Shown one piece after another: positions 45,115 through 55,307 of a stretch of DNA of 64,000 nt. Below the pieces are notes generated by a model. The model did not search any database, had not been told where the DNA came from, and worked only from the letters and a program-made list of their open reading frames with translations. The DNA is from Flavobacterium fryxellicola (GTDB lineage: Bacteria; Bacteroidota; Bacteroidia; Flavobacteriales; Flavobacteriaceae). The stretch is taken from contig NZ_FRDK01000002.1 of assembly GCF_900143245.1 (NCBI RefSeq), forward strand, positions 1 through 64,000, in the 5' to 3' direction. Numbering within the stretch: position 1 is the stretch's first letter; the number at the start of each line of letters is the position of its first letter. Both the position numbers and the translations under genes were made by a program.

Positions 45115-46185
45115 ATGGACAAAATTATCCCGTTTACCATAAAAGATCTTGCAAAAATAACCAACCACAGAAGTGGCGAAATAAAATTTGGAGAGAAAAT
45201 GTTAACCATTCCAAAGGACGCAGACCCCACTGATTTTCTAAAAAAATGTGAAGCTAAATATGTGCTCTTTGGAATTCCAGAAGATATAGGCATAAGAGCC
45301 AATTATGGCAGACCAGGAGCAGCATCCGCATGGGATAGTGCGATAAAAAGCATTGCAAACATACAGCACAATCGTTTTTGTAAAGGCAGTCAACTTGTTG
45401 TTCTAGGACAGCTCGATGTAAGTGAACTAATGAAAAATGTAGAATCACTAGACTTTAATGATATTGATGACCGCTCTAAATTGAGTCAGCTCGTCGATAA
45501 AATTGACAAAGATGTTTCACACATTATATTTAATTTAGTAAAATTAGGCAAAACACCAATTGTTATTGGCGGCGGACACAATAATTCTTATGGAAACATA
45601 AAAGGAACGGCACTCGCCAAAGGCAAACCTATAAATGCAATTAATTTTGATGCCCATTCTGATTTTAGAATTTTAGAAGGACGTCACAGCGGCAATGGAT
45701 TTTCGTATGCGTATGAAGAAGGTTTTTTAAAAAAATATTTTATTTTTGGGTTGCATGAAAACTATACGTCTAAAAGTGTTTTGGACATTATCAAAAAAAT
45801 CGAAGATCGGGTACGCTATACCACGTACGATAGTATCAGCATTAGAAGAGAAAAAGAATTTGATCAAGAAATGGCACACGCGCTAGAGTTTGTAAATGAT
45901 GATTTCTTTGGAATTGAAATTGATCTCGATGCCATTCCAAATATTGCCTGTAGTGCAATGACAATGAGTGGTTTTTCGGTGGAACAACTTCGACAGTTTA
46001 TTTCCTTTTTTGGAAAAAATAAAAATGCATCCTACTTGCATATTTGCGAAGGAGCTCCGGATTTAGGAGAAGAAAATAACAATCACCTGATAGGCAAACT
46101 GATAGGATATCTAATCACTGATTTTATCAAATCCAACACGATCCCTCCGATTCAAATTCCGAATTCAGTAATTAAAATGCTCTAA
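45115..46185 (+). CDS. hutG: Formimidoylglutamase (arginase family)
   Basis: This 356-residue metalloenzyme has the arginase-family motifs GGGHN (152-156), NFDAHSD (177-183) and EIDLDAI (268-274), which hold the two manganese ions. It would convert N-formimidoyl-L-glutamate to glutamate and formamide, the last step after HutI. Its promoter box is at 45088. The coiled-coil gene on the other strand separates it from hutI, so it is a separate transcript. Arginase or agmatinase is an alternative, but the context with hutI favours formimidoylglutamase. Confidence 0.87.
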   Translation: MDKIIPFTIKDLAKITNHRSGEIKFGEKMLTIPKDADPTDFLKKCEAKYVLFGIPEDIGIRANYGRPGAASAWDSAIKSIANIQHNRFCKGSQLVVLGQLDVSELMKNVESLDFNDIDDRSKLSQLVDKIDKDVSHIIFNLVKLGKTPIVIGGGHNNSYGNIKGTALAKGKPINAINFDAHSDFRILEGRHSGNGFSYAYEEGFLKKYFIFGLHENYTSKSVLDIIKKIEDRVRYTTYDSISIRREKEFDQEMAHALEFVNDDFFGIEIDLDAIPNIACSAMTMSGFSVEQLRQFISFFGKNKNASYLHICEGAPDLGEENNNHLIGKLIGYLITDFIKSNTIPPIQIPNSVIKML

Positions 46186-46231
46186 AGTAGTGCCTGACGG
46201 ACCTACGAGTACCCATCAAAAATATTAATAC

Positions 46232-46239
46232 TATCTTTG
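46232..46239 (+). promoter_or_regulatory. -7 box before the helicase gene
   Basis: TATCTTTG, 46 bases upstream of the ATG, fits TAnnTTTG exactly. Confidence 0.65.
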
Positions 46240-46284
46240 CAAGACTGTCTTTGTACCTAATACAAGATAATTAATATCAAAAAT

Positions 46285-47538
46285 ATGTTATTCGAAGATT
46301 TATCACTCTCAAAAAGTATACAAAAAGCCGTATTTGAACAAGGCTATTTAGAAGCAACTCCAATACAAGAACAAGCAATTCCAATCGTTTTATCTGGAAG
46401 AGATATGATTGGTTGTGCCCAAACAGGAACTGGGAAAACTGCTGCTTTTGCTATTCCTATTATTCATCAACTCCATAGAATAGTAGGTTCGTCTAAAAAA
46501 GCAAGCCCAATCCGTGCCTTAGTTATTACCCCAACTAGAGAATTAGCTGTTCAGATTGGACAAAATTTTGACCAATATGGCAAATACACAAACTTAGTCC
46601 AACTGACCATTTTTGGAGGAGTTTCCCAAGTACCTCAAGTAGAAATGCTTAAAAAAGGAATAGATATCCTGATTGCGACGCCGGGACGTTTACTAGATTT
46701 GGTAAAGCAAGGGTTTATAGATTTAGACCATTTGCACACACTAGTTCTCGATGAAGCGGATCAAATGCTGGATATGGGATTTGTAAATGATGTCAAAAAA
46801 ATTGTAAAGTTAACTCCTAACAACAGACAAACACTTTTATTCTCTGCAACAATGCCAATTGCAATTAGAGAGTTGGCGGAGATGTTTTTAAAAGACCCAG
46901 CAACAGTTACCGTTTCGCCCGTTTCATCAACTGCGGAAAATGTAGAACAACGTGTCTATTTTGTTGAAAAAGGAGAAAAAAGAAATTTATTATATCATTT
47001 AATAAAAAACGAAAATTTATCTAATGTTTTAGTTTTTTCAAGAACAAAACATGGAGCTGATAATGTTGTAAAAGCCTTGCGAAAACATGACATTGCAGCT
47101 GAAGCTATTCATGGAGATAAGTCTCAAAATGCAAGACAACGCGTTCTTGATGGTTTCAAAAATAAAGAAATTAAAGTTTTAGTCGCTACTGACATTGCCG
47201 CTAGAGGAATTGATATTGACCAATTGCCATTTGTCATCAATTTTGATTTACCAAATATTCCTGAAACGTATGTGCATAGAATTGGTAGAACTGGCCGCGC
47301 TGGGAATGAAGGTGTTGCCATTTCTTTTTGTGGTAAGGATGAACATCAATATTGGAAAGACATTCAAAAATTAATCAAAGTAGATGTTAAAACGGTAAGT
47401 GACCATCCTTTTGGCTGGCATTCTGGAAGTCCAGAAACTGCCCCAGCATCAAAACAAAACAATTCTAATCGAAGCGGTGGAGCCCATAAATCGAGAAAAT
47501 CAGACGCTAGCAAGCAAAACAAAAAAAGATGGTATTAA
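46285..47538 (+). CDS. DEAD-box RNA helicase (RhlE-like)
   Basis: This 417-residue helicase has the DEAD-box motifs in order: Q motif near LEATPIQEQAIP, motif I AQTGTGKT (45-52), Ia PTRELA (83-88), II DEAD (156-159), III SAT (187-189), and VI HRIGRTGRAG near residue 335. The C-terminus after about residue 375 is short, basic and serine/asparagine-rich, ending KRWY, typical of RhlE-like proteins. It unwinds structured RNA in ribosome assembly or RNA decay. Own promoter at 46232 and a terminator at 47568. Confidence 0.94.
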   Translation: MLFEDLSLSKSIQKAVFEQGYLEATPIQEQAIPIVLSGRDMIGCAQTGTGKTAAFAIPIIHQLHRIVGSSKKASPIRALVITPTRELAVQIGQNFDQYGKYTNLVQLTIFGGVSQVPQVEMLKKGIDILIATPGRLLDLVKQGFIDLDHLHTLVLDEADQMLDMGFVNDVKKIVKLTPNNRQTLLFSATMPIAIRELAEMFLKDPATVTVSPVSSTAENVEQRVYFVEKGEKRNLLYHLIKNENLSNVLVFSRTKHGADNVVKALRKHDIAAEAIHGDKSQNARQRVLDGFKNKEIKVLVATDIAARGIDIDQLPFVINFDLPNIPETYVHRIGRTGRAGNEGVAISFCGKDEHQYWKDIQKLIKVDVKTVSDHPFGWHSGSPETAPASKQNNSNRSGGAHKSRKSDASKQNKKRWY

Positions 47539-47567
47539 CAAGGATACCTATTATGTAAAGTCATTTT

Positions 47568-47606
47568 AAAAGCACTTTTTAGCACAAACTAAAAGGTGCT
47601 TTTTTA
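47568..47606 (+). terminator. Rho-independent terminator after the helicase gene
   Basis: AAGCAC then a loop, then GGTGCTT with one bulge, followed by a T tract. Confidence 0.75.
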
Positions 47607-47898
47607 TGATAACTTAATTATGCCAACCACTTATAAATAAAATATTTATAGCGATCAAATACTAAATTAAAGACTTACTAATTACTCGATTCCACTTTTT
47701 AAAAACTATTATGTTTGGTTTGACAACCAATATCAAGCAAGATTAATCATTCGATAGCTGATGTTTTATATTAAATTATTGAGCTTGACTAAAAAGAGTT
47801 TTTAAGCTCTCAGAAAAAAATGTTTCTGTTTCAATAAAGCCAGATAAAACTGCTCAATTATTCGAATAATTTAAAAAATTGTCAATTAGGAACTCATT
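47607..47898. other. Intergenic region, nothing recognised
   Basis: AT-rich, no gene, repeat or RNA motif seen between the helicase terminator and the symporter stop codon. Confidence 0.4.
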
Positions 47899-49182
47899 TT
47901 ATGCTTGAGAAAGATCAGTTTCATTTTGATTTTCACCTTCCCATTGTCCTACGACTGACGTTGCTAAAGCGTTTCCTAAAACATTGGTTGCACTACGAAA
48001 CATATCGCAAAAATGATCAATTGGTAAAATCAAAGCGATTCCTTCAATTGGAATATCAAACATGCCACATGTTGCGGCAACGACTACTAAGCTAGCTCTT
48101 GGAACTCCCGCAATACCTTTGCTGGTCAGCATCAAAACTAAAAGCATTGTCATTTGTGTTCCTAAATCTAAATCAATACCGTACGCTTGAGCAATAAAAA
48201 TACTAGCAAAAGTCATGTACATCATACTTCCATCTAAATTAAAGGAATAACCCAGTGGCAACATGAAAGAGACAATTCTGTCTTTGACGCCAAAGCGTTC
48301 TAATTCTTCCGTTAACTTTGGAAAAACAGCTTCGCTGCTAGTAGTTCCAAAAGCAATGATTAGTGGACTAACTATTCTTTTCAGTAAAACGGTCATTCTA
48401 CTTTTTAGAAAAATATAACCTACTAGTATTAATACGACCCAAAGAGAGGAAATTCCAATTAAAAAGGAACCGAAAAACTTGAAATAAGTAATTGCTAATT
48501 CCTGAAAATCACGTACCGCAAAAACTCCTGCTATAGCTCCAAATACTCCAATTGGTGCAAACTTCATCACATAATTAACCATTTTCAGGACAATATGAGA
48601 TGTTTTCTCTAAAGCATTTGTAACTGGTTTTACATAATCTCCTAATGAAGCGGCCGCTAGACCAAAGAAAATGGAGAAAATTACAATTTGTAAAATTTCA
48701 TTAGTAGCCAATGCCTCAAAGATACTTTTGGGTACAATATGCTCAATAAAATTTTCAAAAGATATATTTTGCGTTTTAGCAGTTACTTCTGAAGCAGAGG
48801 CTAAATCGATACTTGGTAAATTAAGTCCAACTCCTGGTTTAAGCATGTTGACAAAAAACATACCTAACAACAAGGAAACAAACGAGGCGGTAAAAAACCA
48901 ACCCATCGCTTTGCCACCAATCCTTCCTACTGCTTTAATGTCTCCGAGCTTAGCAATTCCCACCACTAAAGTAGTAAAAACTAAAGGAGAAATAATCATT
49001 TGAACTAAACGAATAAAGATGGTTGCTAAGATGTTTATTTTTTTACTAAAGGCTTTTGCATCTTCTGGTGAAATCCAATTGTGTATGACAATACCCAAAA
49101 TAGCACCTAAGACCATAGCTATTAATATTTGTCCTGTTAATCCTGAAAAAAATGAGGGCTTCTTCGTTGTAATTGTATTCAT
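47899..49182 (-). CDS. Dicarboxylate/amino-acid:cation symporter (DAACS family)
   Basis: This 427-residue inner-membrane protein matches the DctA/GltP family. It has about eight helices plus two re-entrant loops. The first carries the serine-rich FGTTSSEAVFP (about residues 275-285), and the NLDGSMMYMTFASIFIAQ helix carries the substrate- and sodium-binding NxxG motif. LTSKGIAGVPRASLVV follows. Family members import C4-dicarboxylates or glutamate/aspartate with sodium or protons. Specificity is not clear from the motifs. Monocistronic. Confidence 0.92.
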   Translation of the reverse strand: MNTITTKKPSFFSGLTGQILIAMVLGAILGIVIHNWISPEDAKAFSKKINILATIFIRLVQMIISPLVFTTLVVGIAKLGDIKAVGRIGGKAMGWFFTASFVSLLLGMFFVNMLKPGVGLNLPSIDLASASEVTAKTQNISFENFIEHIVPKSIFEALATNEILQIVIFSIFFGLAAASLGDYVKPVTNALEKTSHIVLKMVNYVMKFAPIGVFGAIAGVFAVRDFQELAITYFKFFGSFLIGISSLWVVLILVGYIFLKSRMTVLLKRIVSPLIIAFGTTSSEAVFPKLTEELERFGVKDRIVSFMLPLGYSFNLDGSMMYMTFASIFIAQAYGIDLDLGTQMTMLLVLMLTSKGIAGVPRASLVVVAATCGMFDIPIEGIALILPIDHFCDMFRSATNVLGNALATSVVGQWEGENQNETDLSQA

Positions 49183-49289
49183 TAAAAGTAGGTATTAGTT
49201 TTAAATTAGCCTTTGTCACAGTACTCTTCCTTACTTAAATCTTAGTAATAAAGATTATTTCAAAATAGGGAAAAAGCTAAAAATTAGTA

Positions 49290-50348
49290 TTAATATGTTT
49301 TGTTTATCAAATAAAAATCAGCCAGCACAATGGCAGCCATTGCCTCAACAATTGGAACAGCTCTAGGAACAACACAAGGGTCATGACGTCCCTTTCCTGT
49401 CATCTCAGTAATGTTCCCTTTATTGTCTAGCGATTCCTGTTTTTGCATGATTGTTGCCACAGGCTTAAAAGCTACACGAAAGTAAATATCCATCCCATTG
49501 CTTATACCGCCTTGAATCCCTCCCGAAAGATTAGTCTTAGTGGATCCATCAGGATTGTATAAATCGTTGTGCTCACTGCCCTTCATTTTAGCACCACAGA
49601 AGCCACTTCCAAATTCGAATCCCTTTACAGCATTTATAGAGAGCATGGCTTTACCGAGTTCAGCATGGAGTTTGTCAAATACCGGTTCTCCGAGTCCGAT
49701 GGGTACATTTTGAATAACACACGTTACGGTTCCACCCACTGTATCTCCTTGTTTCCTAATATCACGTATATACTCTTCCATCACTACTGCCATTTCTGGA
49801 TCAGGACACCGAACAGGATTATTCTCTGTCATTGAAAAGTCTAAATCTTGGTAAGGTTTTTCTAAAAAAATAGGACCTACAGAAGAAACGTAAGCATTAA
49901 TTTTAAGTTGCGGTAGCATTTGCTTTGCAACAGCACCAGCAACTACTCTACTAGCAGTTTCACGCGCTGAACTGCGTCCTCCACCCCGATAATCACGTAC
50001 TCCATACTTTTGATCGTACACATAGTCAGCATGACTGGGCCTGTAATTATCTTTAATATGGGAATAATCATCGGATTTCTGATTGGTGTTGGGAATGATA
50101 AAACCTATTGGAGTTCCAGTAGTTTTACCTTCAAAAATTCCAGAAAGGAATTGAACATCGTCTGGTTCTTTACGTTGGGTAACTATTGCCGATTGACCTG
50201 GCTTTCTTCTAGACATTTCGAATTGAATGGCTTCCAAATCTAGTGCTATTCCCGGAGGACAACCGTCAATTATTCCGCCTAAAGCTTCACCATGAGATTC
50301 TCCAAAAGTTGTTATTCTAAATAGTGTTCCGTAGCTATTTCCTGCCAT
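49290..50348 (-). CDS. aroC: Chorismate synthase
   Basis: This protein of 352 residues (start at the ATG giving MAGNSYG, 50348) catalyses the last shikimate step, from EPSP to chorismate, using reduced FMN. The signatures [18 protein letters not shown] (residues 3-20), [33 protein letters not shown] and [16 protein letters not shown] loop residues are present. An upstream in-frame start (50423) would add 25 residues lacking family similarity. A minus-strand -7 box TACTTTTG is at 50365-50372. Confidence 0.95.
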   Translation of the reverse strand: MAGNSYGTLFRITTFGESHGEALGGIIDGCPPGIALDLEAIQFEMSRRKPGQSAIVTQRKEPDDVQFLSGIFEGKTTGTPIGFIIPNTNQKSDDYSHIKDNYRPSHADYVYDQKYGVRDYRGGGRSSARETASRVVAGAVAKQMLPQLKINAYVSSVGPIFLEKPYQDLDFSMTENNPVRCPDPEMAVVMEEYIRDIRKQGDTVGGTVTCVIQNVPIGLGEPVFDKLHAELGKAMLSINAVKGFEFGSGFCGAKMKGSEHNDLYNPDGSTKTNLSGGIQGGISNGMDIYFRVAFKPVATIMQKQESLDNKGNITEMTGKGRHDPCVVPRAVPIVEAMAAIVLADFYLINKTY

Positions 50349-50364
50349 TATAATTAATTTTGAA

Positions 50365-50372
50365 CAAAAGTA
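50365..50372 (-). promoter_or_regulatory. -7 box of aroC
   Basis: TACTTTTG on the minus strand fits TAnnTTTG exactly and lies 17 bases before the chosen ATG. Confidence 0.6.
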
Positions 50373-50531
50373 CCATTTTACTTTAAGGTTCAAAAGTTTA
50401 AAGTTTAAAGTTTTAAGAAACAATTCACATTTATTATTATAAATTTAATATTGTATTAGATTTCTTAACCTTTAATTCTATTTCATTTGCTAATAATTCG
50501 ATTATTTTGGGAAACATAAAATCCACATACC

Positions 50532-51419
50532 TTGAAAAAAAGAAAAGTAGAACTAGTGGTCCTTTCCGATGTGCATTTGGGAACTTTTTGCAGCCATGCT
50601 GTTGCACTTTACAATTATTTAGCAAGCATTAAACCTAAAGTTTTAGTATTAAATGGCGATATTATTGATATTTGGCAATTTAGAAAATCTTATTTTCCTA
50701 AGGCACATTTAAAAGTCATTCAAAAAATAATCAGTTTTGCTTCTAAAGGAACTAAAGTCTACTACATAACTGGTAATCATGACGAAATGCTTCGGAAATT
50801 TAGTGACATAAGTATGGGCAATTTTGAATTACGTGACAAATTGGTACTGGATCTCGATGGCAAAAAAGCTTGGATCTTTCACGGTGATGTTTTTGATGCT
50901 TCGGTTCAACATTCCAAATGGATTGCTAAATTGGGAGGCTTGGGCTACGACTATCTCATTCTTATCAATCGATTTGTGAATTGGTGTTTGTTAAAAATAG
51001 GCAAAGAACCCTACTCTTTTTCCAAGAAAATAAAGGCTAGCGTAAAAAAAGCGGTCAAACACATCTCTGATTTTGAGGAAACAGCCACCGATTTAGCAAT
51101 CGAAAATAAATATGACTATGTAGTTTGCGGCCATATTCACGAACCTAAAATGATCAAGAAAGAAAATAAGAATGGCGCTACACTTTACTTAAATTCAGGA
51201 GATTGGGTTGAAAACTTAACAGCATTAGAGTATAATAAAAAACGCTGGAAATTATTTCATTATTCAGAAATGAATTATGTAGCGGAAGAAAATCTTTTTG
51301 AAACGGAAGATCGTTTAAGCAATCAAACATTTGCGAAAGTCCTATTTTCAAAGCAGAATAACGCAATGTATCGTTCTTTTTTAATCACTTTTATTTTTTT
51401 TAATGTGGTAATTATATAA
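50532..51419 (+). CDS. LpxH-like UDP-2,3-diacylglucosamine diphosphatase family protein
   Basis: This 295-residue metallophosphoesterase carries the calcineurin-like metal motifs in order: LSDVHLG (12-18), NGDIID, GNHDE, HGDVFD and GHIHEP. The helical insert around LGYDYLILINRFVNWCLLK and the position of the second HGD fit the LpxH-type group that clips UDP-2,3-diacylglucosamine in lipid A synthesis. Whether this copy is the lipid A enzyme or a paralogue cannot be read here. It starts at TTG (50532); no ATG fits. The C-terminal tail is hydrophobic (VLFITFIFFNVVII-like), possibly membrane-associated. Confidence 0.8.
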   Translation: MKKRKVELVVLSDVHLGTFCSHAVALYNYLASIKPKVLVLNGDIIDIWQFRKSYFPKAHLKVIQKIISFASKGTKVYYITGNHDEMLRKFSDISMGNFELRDKLVLDLDGKKAWIFHGDVFDASVQHSKWIAKLGGLGYDYLILINRFVNWCLLKIGKEPYSFSKKIKASVKKAVKHISDFEETATDLAIENKYDYVVCGHIHEPKMIKKENKNGATLYLNSGDWVENLTALEYNKKRWKLFHYSEMNYVAEENLFETEDRLSNQTFAKVLFSKQNNAMYRSFLITFIFFNVVII

Positions 51420-51462
51420 CTTTTTTCTATAATTTTATAATCAATATCCAAAACTTAAGAGC

Positions 51463-51470
51463 TACATTTG
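51463..51470 (+). promoter_or_regulatory. -7 box of the small barrel gene
   Basis: TACATTTG fits TAnnTTTG and lies 20 bases before the ATG at 51490. Confidence 0.6.
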
Positions 51471-51489
51471 TACCTATAAAAATTTACTT

Positions 51490-52002
51490 ATGAAAAAAAT
51501 TATTTTATCAGCAATAATGTTAATGGGATTAGCATTTACCGCACAAGCGCAGGATATTTCAAAAAATGCTATAGGTTTACGTTTTGGAAGCAACGGTGGA
51601 TTTGGAACTGAAATTTCATACCAAAGAGGTTTATCTGATAACAACAGACTTGAATTAGATTTAGGTTGGAGAAGCAGAAAAGATTACAACAATGATAACT
51701 ATGATGACAATGCTATCAAATTAACAGGTTTATACCAATGGGTATGGAATATTGAAGGTGGTTTCAACTGGTACGCAGGTATTGGTGGAGGTGTAGGAAG
51801 CTACAACAGAGACTATTATGATAACAGAGACTATAACAATGACGTTTTCGCATTTGCTGCTGGAGATATCGGTCTTGAATACAACTTTGATTTCCCATTA
51901 TTAGTGTCTATCGATTTCAGACCTGAATTTGGTGGAAATGGAGGATACTACAAAAATAATTATGGTTCTGATGTAGCTTTAGCGCTTAGATATCAGTTCT
52001 AA
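51490..52002 (+). CDS. Small outer-membrane beta-barrel-like protein
   Basis: This 170-residue protein has a signal peptide cleaved near AQAQ. The mature part is a run of amphipathic strands: NAIGLRFGSNGGFGTEISY, ELDLGWRSRKDY, and a C-terminal barrel strand VALALRYQF ending in phenylalanine, as outer-membrane barrels do. It is rich in Tyr, Asn and Gly. I expect eight strands, as in OmpW/OmpX-like proteins. Function unknown. A terminator follows directly at 52021. Confidence 0.75.
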   Translation: MKKIILSAIMLMGLAFTAQAQDISKNAIGLRFGSNGGFGTEISYQRGLSDNNRLELDLGWRSRKDYNNDNYDDNAIKLTGLYQWVWNIEGGFNWYAGIGGGVGSYNRDYYDNRDYNNDVFAFAAGDIGLEYNFDFPLLVSIDFRPEFGGNGGYYKNNYGSDVALALRYQF

Positions 52003-52020
52003 TATTAGTAGTTTTTTAAT

Positions 52021-52058
52021 AAAAAAGGGGCTGTTCAAATTGAACAGCCCCTTTTTTT
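52021..52058. terminator. Bidirectional terminator between two small envelope genes
   Basis: Strong hairpin: AAAAAAGGGGCTGTTC then a four-base loop and GAACAGCCCCTTTTTTT. Confidence 0.9.
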
Positions 52059-52485
52059 ATTTAAACACAATCTCTTTTTTAGAATTTATTTTAACTACAC
52101 AAAAAGGAGTAGTCACTGATTGTGTTACTATACTTCCTGTTTTGGGATTCGTTTCTTTAACAGTTACCACTACATTTTTATCGGTTTCAATTACAGTCTC
52201 AATTCCTATAGCGTATCCGCCCGTGGCCTTCTCCCCCATATTCAAAATAATAAAATTAGAGTTCTGAGCATCATTAGCACTAATCTTGTTTTTTAAACTT
52301 TCATCATTTTGTAGCATTTTAATTTCATTTGGTTCCGTAAGTACCTCAAAGAAACGAATACTTGCTCCACCATTAGTTTGTTGACTCAACACTTCGTACA
52401 ATTTAGTTGCATCAGTGCTTTTAACAGCTGTTGTACCGCAAGCAGCGAGTGTTAAGACAAAAAGTGACAAAATTGTTTTTTTCAT
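52057..52485 (-). CDS. PrcB-domain lipoprotein
   Basis: This 142-residue protein has a lipobox near AACG (cysteine about residue 16). The C-terminal 70 residues fit the PrcB_C domain of subtilisin-type protease complex proteins: NSNFIILNMGEKATGGYAIG, VVVTVKETNP and TTPFCVVKI. In other species PrcB helps stabilise a protease, but no protease gene is next door here. It could be a self-standing stress or inhibitor protein. Membrane anchoring is predicted from the lipobox. Confidence 0.75.
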   Translation of the reverse strand: MKKTILSLFVLTLAACGTTAVKSTDATKLYEVLSQQTNGGASIRFFEVLTEPNEIKMLQNDESLKNKISANDAQNSNFIILNMGEKATGGYAIGIETVIETDKNVVVTVKETNPKTGSIVTQSVTTPFCVVKINSKKEIVFK

Positions 52486-52559
52486 TATTATTTTTTTTGG
52501 TGGAATTCAATCTGTTTGTAAGAGCCTATGACCTACTACAATCCCTAAATCAGTTTATT

Positions 52560-53693
52560 TTATAAATATTTATTGATTGCTTTTTGATATAGTGCTTCAT
52601 AAAGTGGTAAAATATTTTTAATGTCAAATTGTTTTGCAACAGACAAAGCATTTTCTTTAAATTTTTGAAGAGTACTGTCCTCTTTTAAAATTTTTAAGGC
52701 ATTTTGAGCCATCTCTTCTATATTTCCTACGTCACTTAAATAACCAGAAACACCCTCAAAATTAACCTCCGGCAAACCACCTGAATTACTGGAGATAACC
52801 GGAACCCTGCATGCCATGGCTTCAAGAGCGGCTAAACCAAAACTTTCTGTTTCTGAGGGAAGTAAGAATAGATCCGTCAAGCATAAAATTTTATCAATTT
52901 CATTACTGTTTCCAAAGAAAATAACCTTGTCTACTATCCCCAATTCCTGACATAAATATTCTGCTTTTTCCTTTTCAGGACCATCCCCTACCATCATTAA
53001 TTTAGCTGGAATCTCTTTTTGAATATTATAAAAAATCTTAATCACATCAGGAATTCGTTTTACTTTTCTAAAATTACTAATATGGGTTATAATACGCTCG
53101 TTTTCCTTAGCCATAACGGAACGTTGACAAGGAATACTAAGATCGTTTGAATTTTTGTCCAATTCTATAAAATTTGGAATGACCTCAATTTCATTTTTAA
53201 TATTGAATAACTTGAGCGTATCATCTTTTAAACTTTGGGACACCGAAGTAACAAAATCTGATTTATTGATACTGAAAGTAACCGCTGGTTTATAAAACGG
53301 ATGATTTCCTACTAAAGTAATATCAGTTCCATGCAAAGTCGTTACCATTGGTATATTTATTCCCTCATCTTTCAACATCTGCTTGGCCATATAACCGGCA
53401 TAAGCATGCGGAATGGCGTAATGCACATGAAGCAATTCGATTTTATAAAGTTTAACCATGTCAACTAATTTGCTTGAAAGAGCCAATTCATACGGTTGAT
53501 AATGGAATAATGGATATTCAGGAACATTTACTTCATGGTAATAAACATTTGGGCTCAACAGTGCTAAGCGTACCGGTTGACTGTACGTTATAAAATGAAT
53601 TTCGTGGCCGCGACGAGCCAATTCTAGTCCTAATTCTGTAGCGACGACACCACTACCTCCAAAGGTAGGATAACAAACTATTGCAATTTTCAT
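52560..53693 (-). CDS. bshA: N-acetyl-alpha-D-glucosaminyl L-malate synthase
   Basis: This 377-residue GT-B glycosyltransferase belongs to family GT4. It opens [20 protein letters not shown], with HGTDITLVG near residue 124, and ends with [20 protein letters not shown] and NSGGLPEV, the GT4 sugar-nucleotide site. This strongly resembles BshA, the first enzyme of bacillithiol synthesis, which attaches GlcNAc from UDP-GlcNAc to L-malate. bshB and bshC are not in the window. Full length. Confidence 0.9.
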   Translation of the reverse strand: MKIAIVCYPTFGGSGVVATELGLELARRGHEIHFITYSQPVRLALLSPNVYYHEVNVPEYPLFHYQPYELALSSKLVDMVKLYKIELLHVHYAIPHAYAGYMAKQMLKDEGINIPMVTTLHGTDITLVGNHPFYKPAVTFSINKSDFVTSVSQSLKDDTLKLFNIKNEIEVIPNFIELDKNSNDLSIPCQRSVMAKENERIITHISNFRKVKRIPDVIKIFYNIQKEIPAKLMMVGDGPEKEKAEYLCQELGIVDKVIFFGNSNEIDKILCLTDLFLLPSETESFGLAALEAMACRVPVISSNSGGLPEVNFEGVSGYLSDVGNIEEMAQNALKILKEDSTLQKFKENALSVAKQFDIKNILPLYEALYQKAINKYL

Positions 53694-53770
53694 GTATTTA
53701 ATTTAATGAAACGAATTTAATAAAAATAGCAATGTGTTTGATGGAAATTTAAGTTAAAAACTATGGGCAT

Positions 53771-55300
53771 TTAAAACTTCATGCGTTGAATACGTGTGGC
53801 ATTCAAAATTGCCAACATGGCCACACCTACAGCTGCAAAAACAGCCTCCCACATGGAGGCTAATCCACCTGCTCCCAGAGTTAACACGATCAATTTAACA
53901 CAAAAAGCCAACGTAATATTTTGCCAAACGATTTGTTTGGTTTTCCTTCCAATGTTGATTGCTGTGGCAATTTTCATAGGTTGGTCATTTTAAATCACTA
54001 TATCGGCCGTTTCAATAGTTGCATCACTTCCCAGACCACCCAAAGCAATTCCTACATCTGCAATGGCAATAACTGGAGCATCATTTACGCCATCACCAAC
54101 AAAAGCGACTTTAACCTGCTGCTTCAACAGTGCTTCTACTTTCTTTACTTTGTCTTCTGGCAATAAACCTCCAAAAGCATCTTTAATATTCAATTCTTTG
54201 GCCACAGCAGTAACTACTGCTTGATTATCGCCAGAGAGTAGCATGGTTTTAATCTTTATTTTGTGTAAACCTGCAATAGCTGTTTTTGCATCTTCTTTAA
54301 TCTCATCGGCTATGAGAAAATAACCGGCATATTTTTGGTTGATGGCTACAGCAATTGTCGTAAAAGGAATTCTATCCAGTTCCTTATCATAATCAATTTT
54401 TAATTTTTTCATCAATTTAGAACTGCCAACAGCTATTTCATTTCCATCAACGATTCCTTTTAATCCGAGACCTGGAATTTCAATTACTTCAATAACATTA
54501 GTAGTACTGCTATTTTTATTATTGTTGGCAAATTCAATTAGTGCGGAACCAACGGGGTGTGTGCTTTTGGCCTCAATAGCTGCAGTAATCATTCCAGCGA
54601 GAATGACATCCCCTTTCGACTTAAAATCGGGTTTGATTTCTCCAAATAATGCGGCAGTATTAAAAGTAGCATGAGGGGAAAGTAATTTTCCATCTAGGGC
54701 CAATTTCTCTCCTGCTTTTAGTTCTATTATTTTACCAAGTGCAACTTCAGATGCTTTTTTTAAAATCACTTTCTGTCCTTCTATAACACTAGCAAAATCG
54801 GGCCTTTGATCCAATAATGATTTGATATTAGATTTAGCTTTTTTTACCGCCAGCATTTGAAACAGTTCCCCTCTTGGATAGAACAACATTACGGTAACTC
54901 CTTCTGCATATTGGCCAATTCTAAAAGCACCAACTGTAGCAATGCTCATTAGAAAAAATTCTGAAAAAACAGCTCCTTTTCTACTACTATGAAAAGCCTT
55001 TTTCAAAACAGGAAAACCGACAGGGAGGTATGCAACGACATACCAAATAATCCGAATCCATCCCAAAAACCAGGATTGAGAAAAAAAGTGATCCAGCAAT
55101 AAAGCTAACACTAATAGTACAAAACTGATCATTGCAGGCAAAAAAAGCGCAAATAAACTTCCAGTTGAGCTACCATGATCGTGATCCTGCTCGGAATTAA
55201 TACCCAAATCACTATCTAACGTGCAACATTCCACATCTTCGGTTGCGTTTTTAGTAGTCAATTTTTGCTTGGAGATAGCGCAGACCTCTTTGTCGTGCAC
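53771..55300 (-). pseudogene. Heavy-metal P1B-type ATPase (ZntA/CadA-like), decayed
   Basis: The minus strand encodes pieces of a metal-exporting P-type ATPase in the right order: a His-rich N-terminus, first membrane helices, an actuator domain, and the nucleotide-binding and hinge region with GDGVNDAPVIAIADVG and the C-terminal helices. Three faults are visible. An in-frame TAA (53990-53992) cuts off the last helices (ATAINIGRKTKQIVWQNI onward). The actuator TGES is FGEI (TAALFGEIKP). Between VILAGMI and IEAKSTHPVG (near 54585) a large block is missing that should hold the CPC helix and the DKTGT phosphorylation site. It cannot be an active pump. It lies just downstream of an MFS gene in the same direction. 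Confidence 0.87.
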
Positions 55301-55307
55301 TGTCTCT

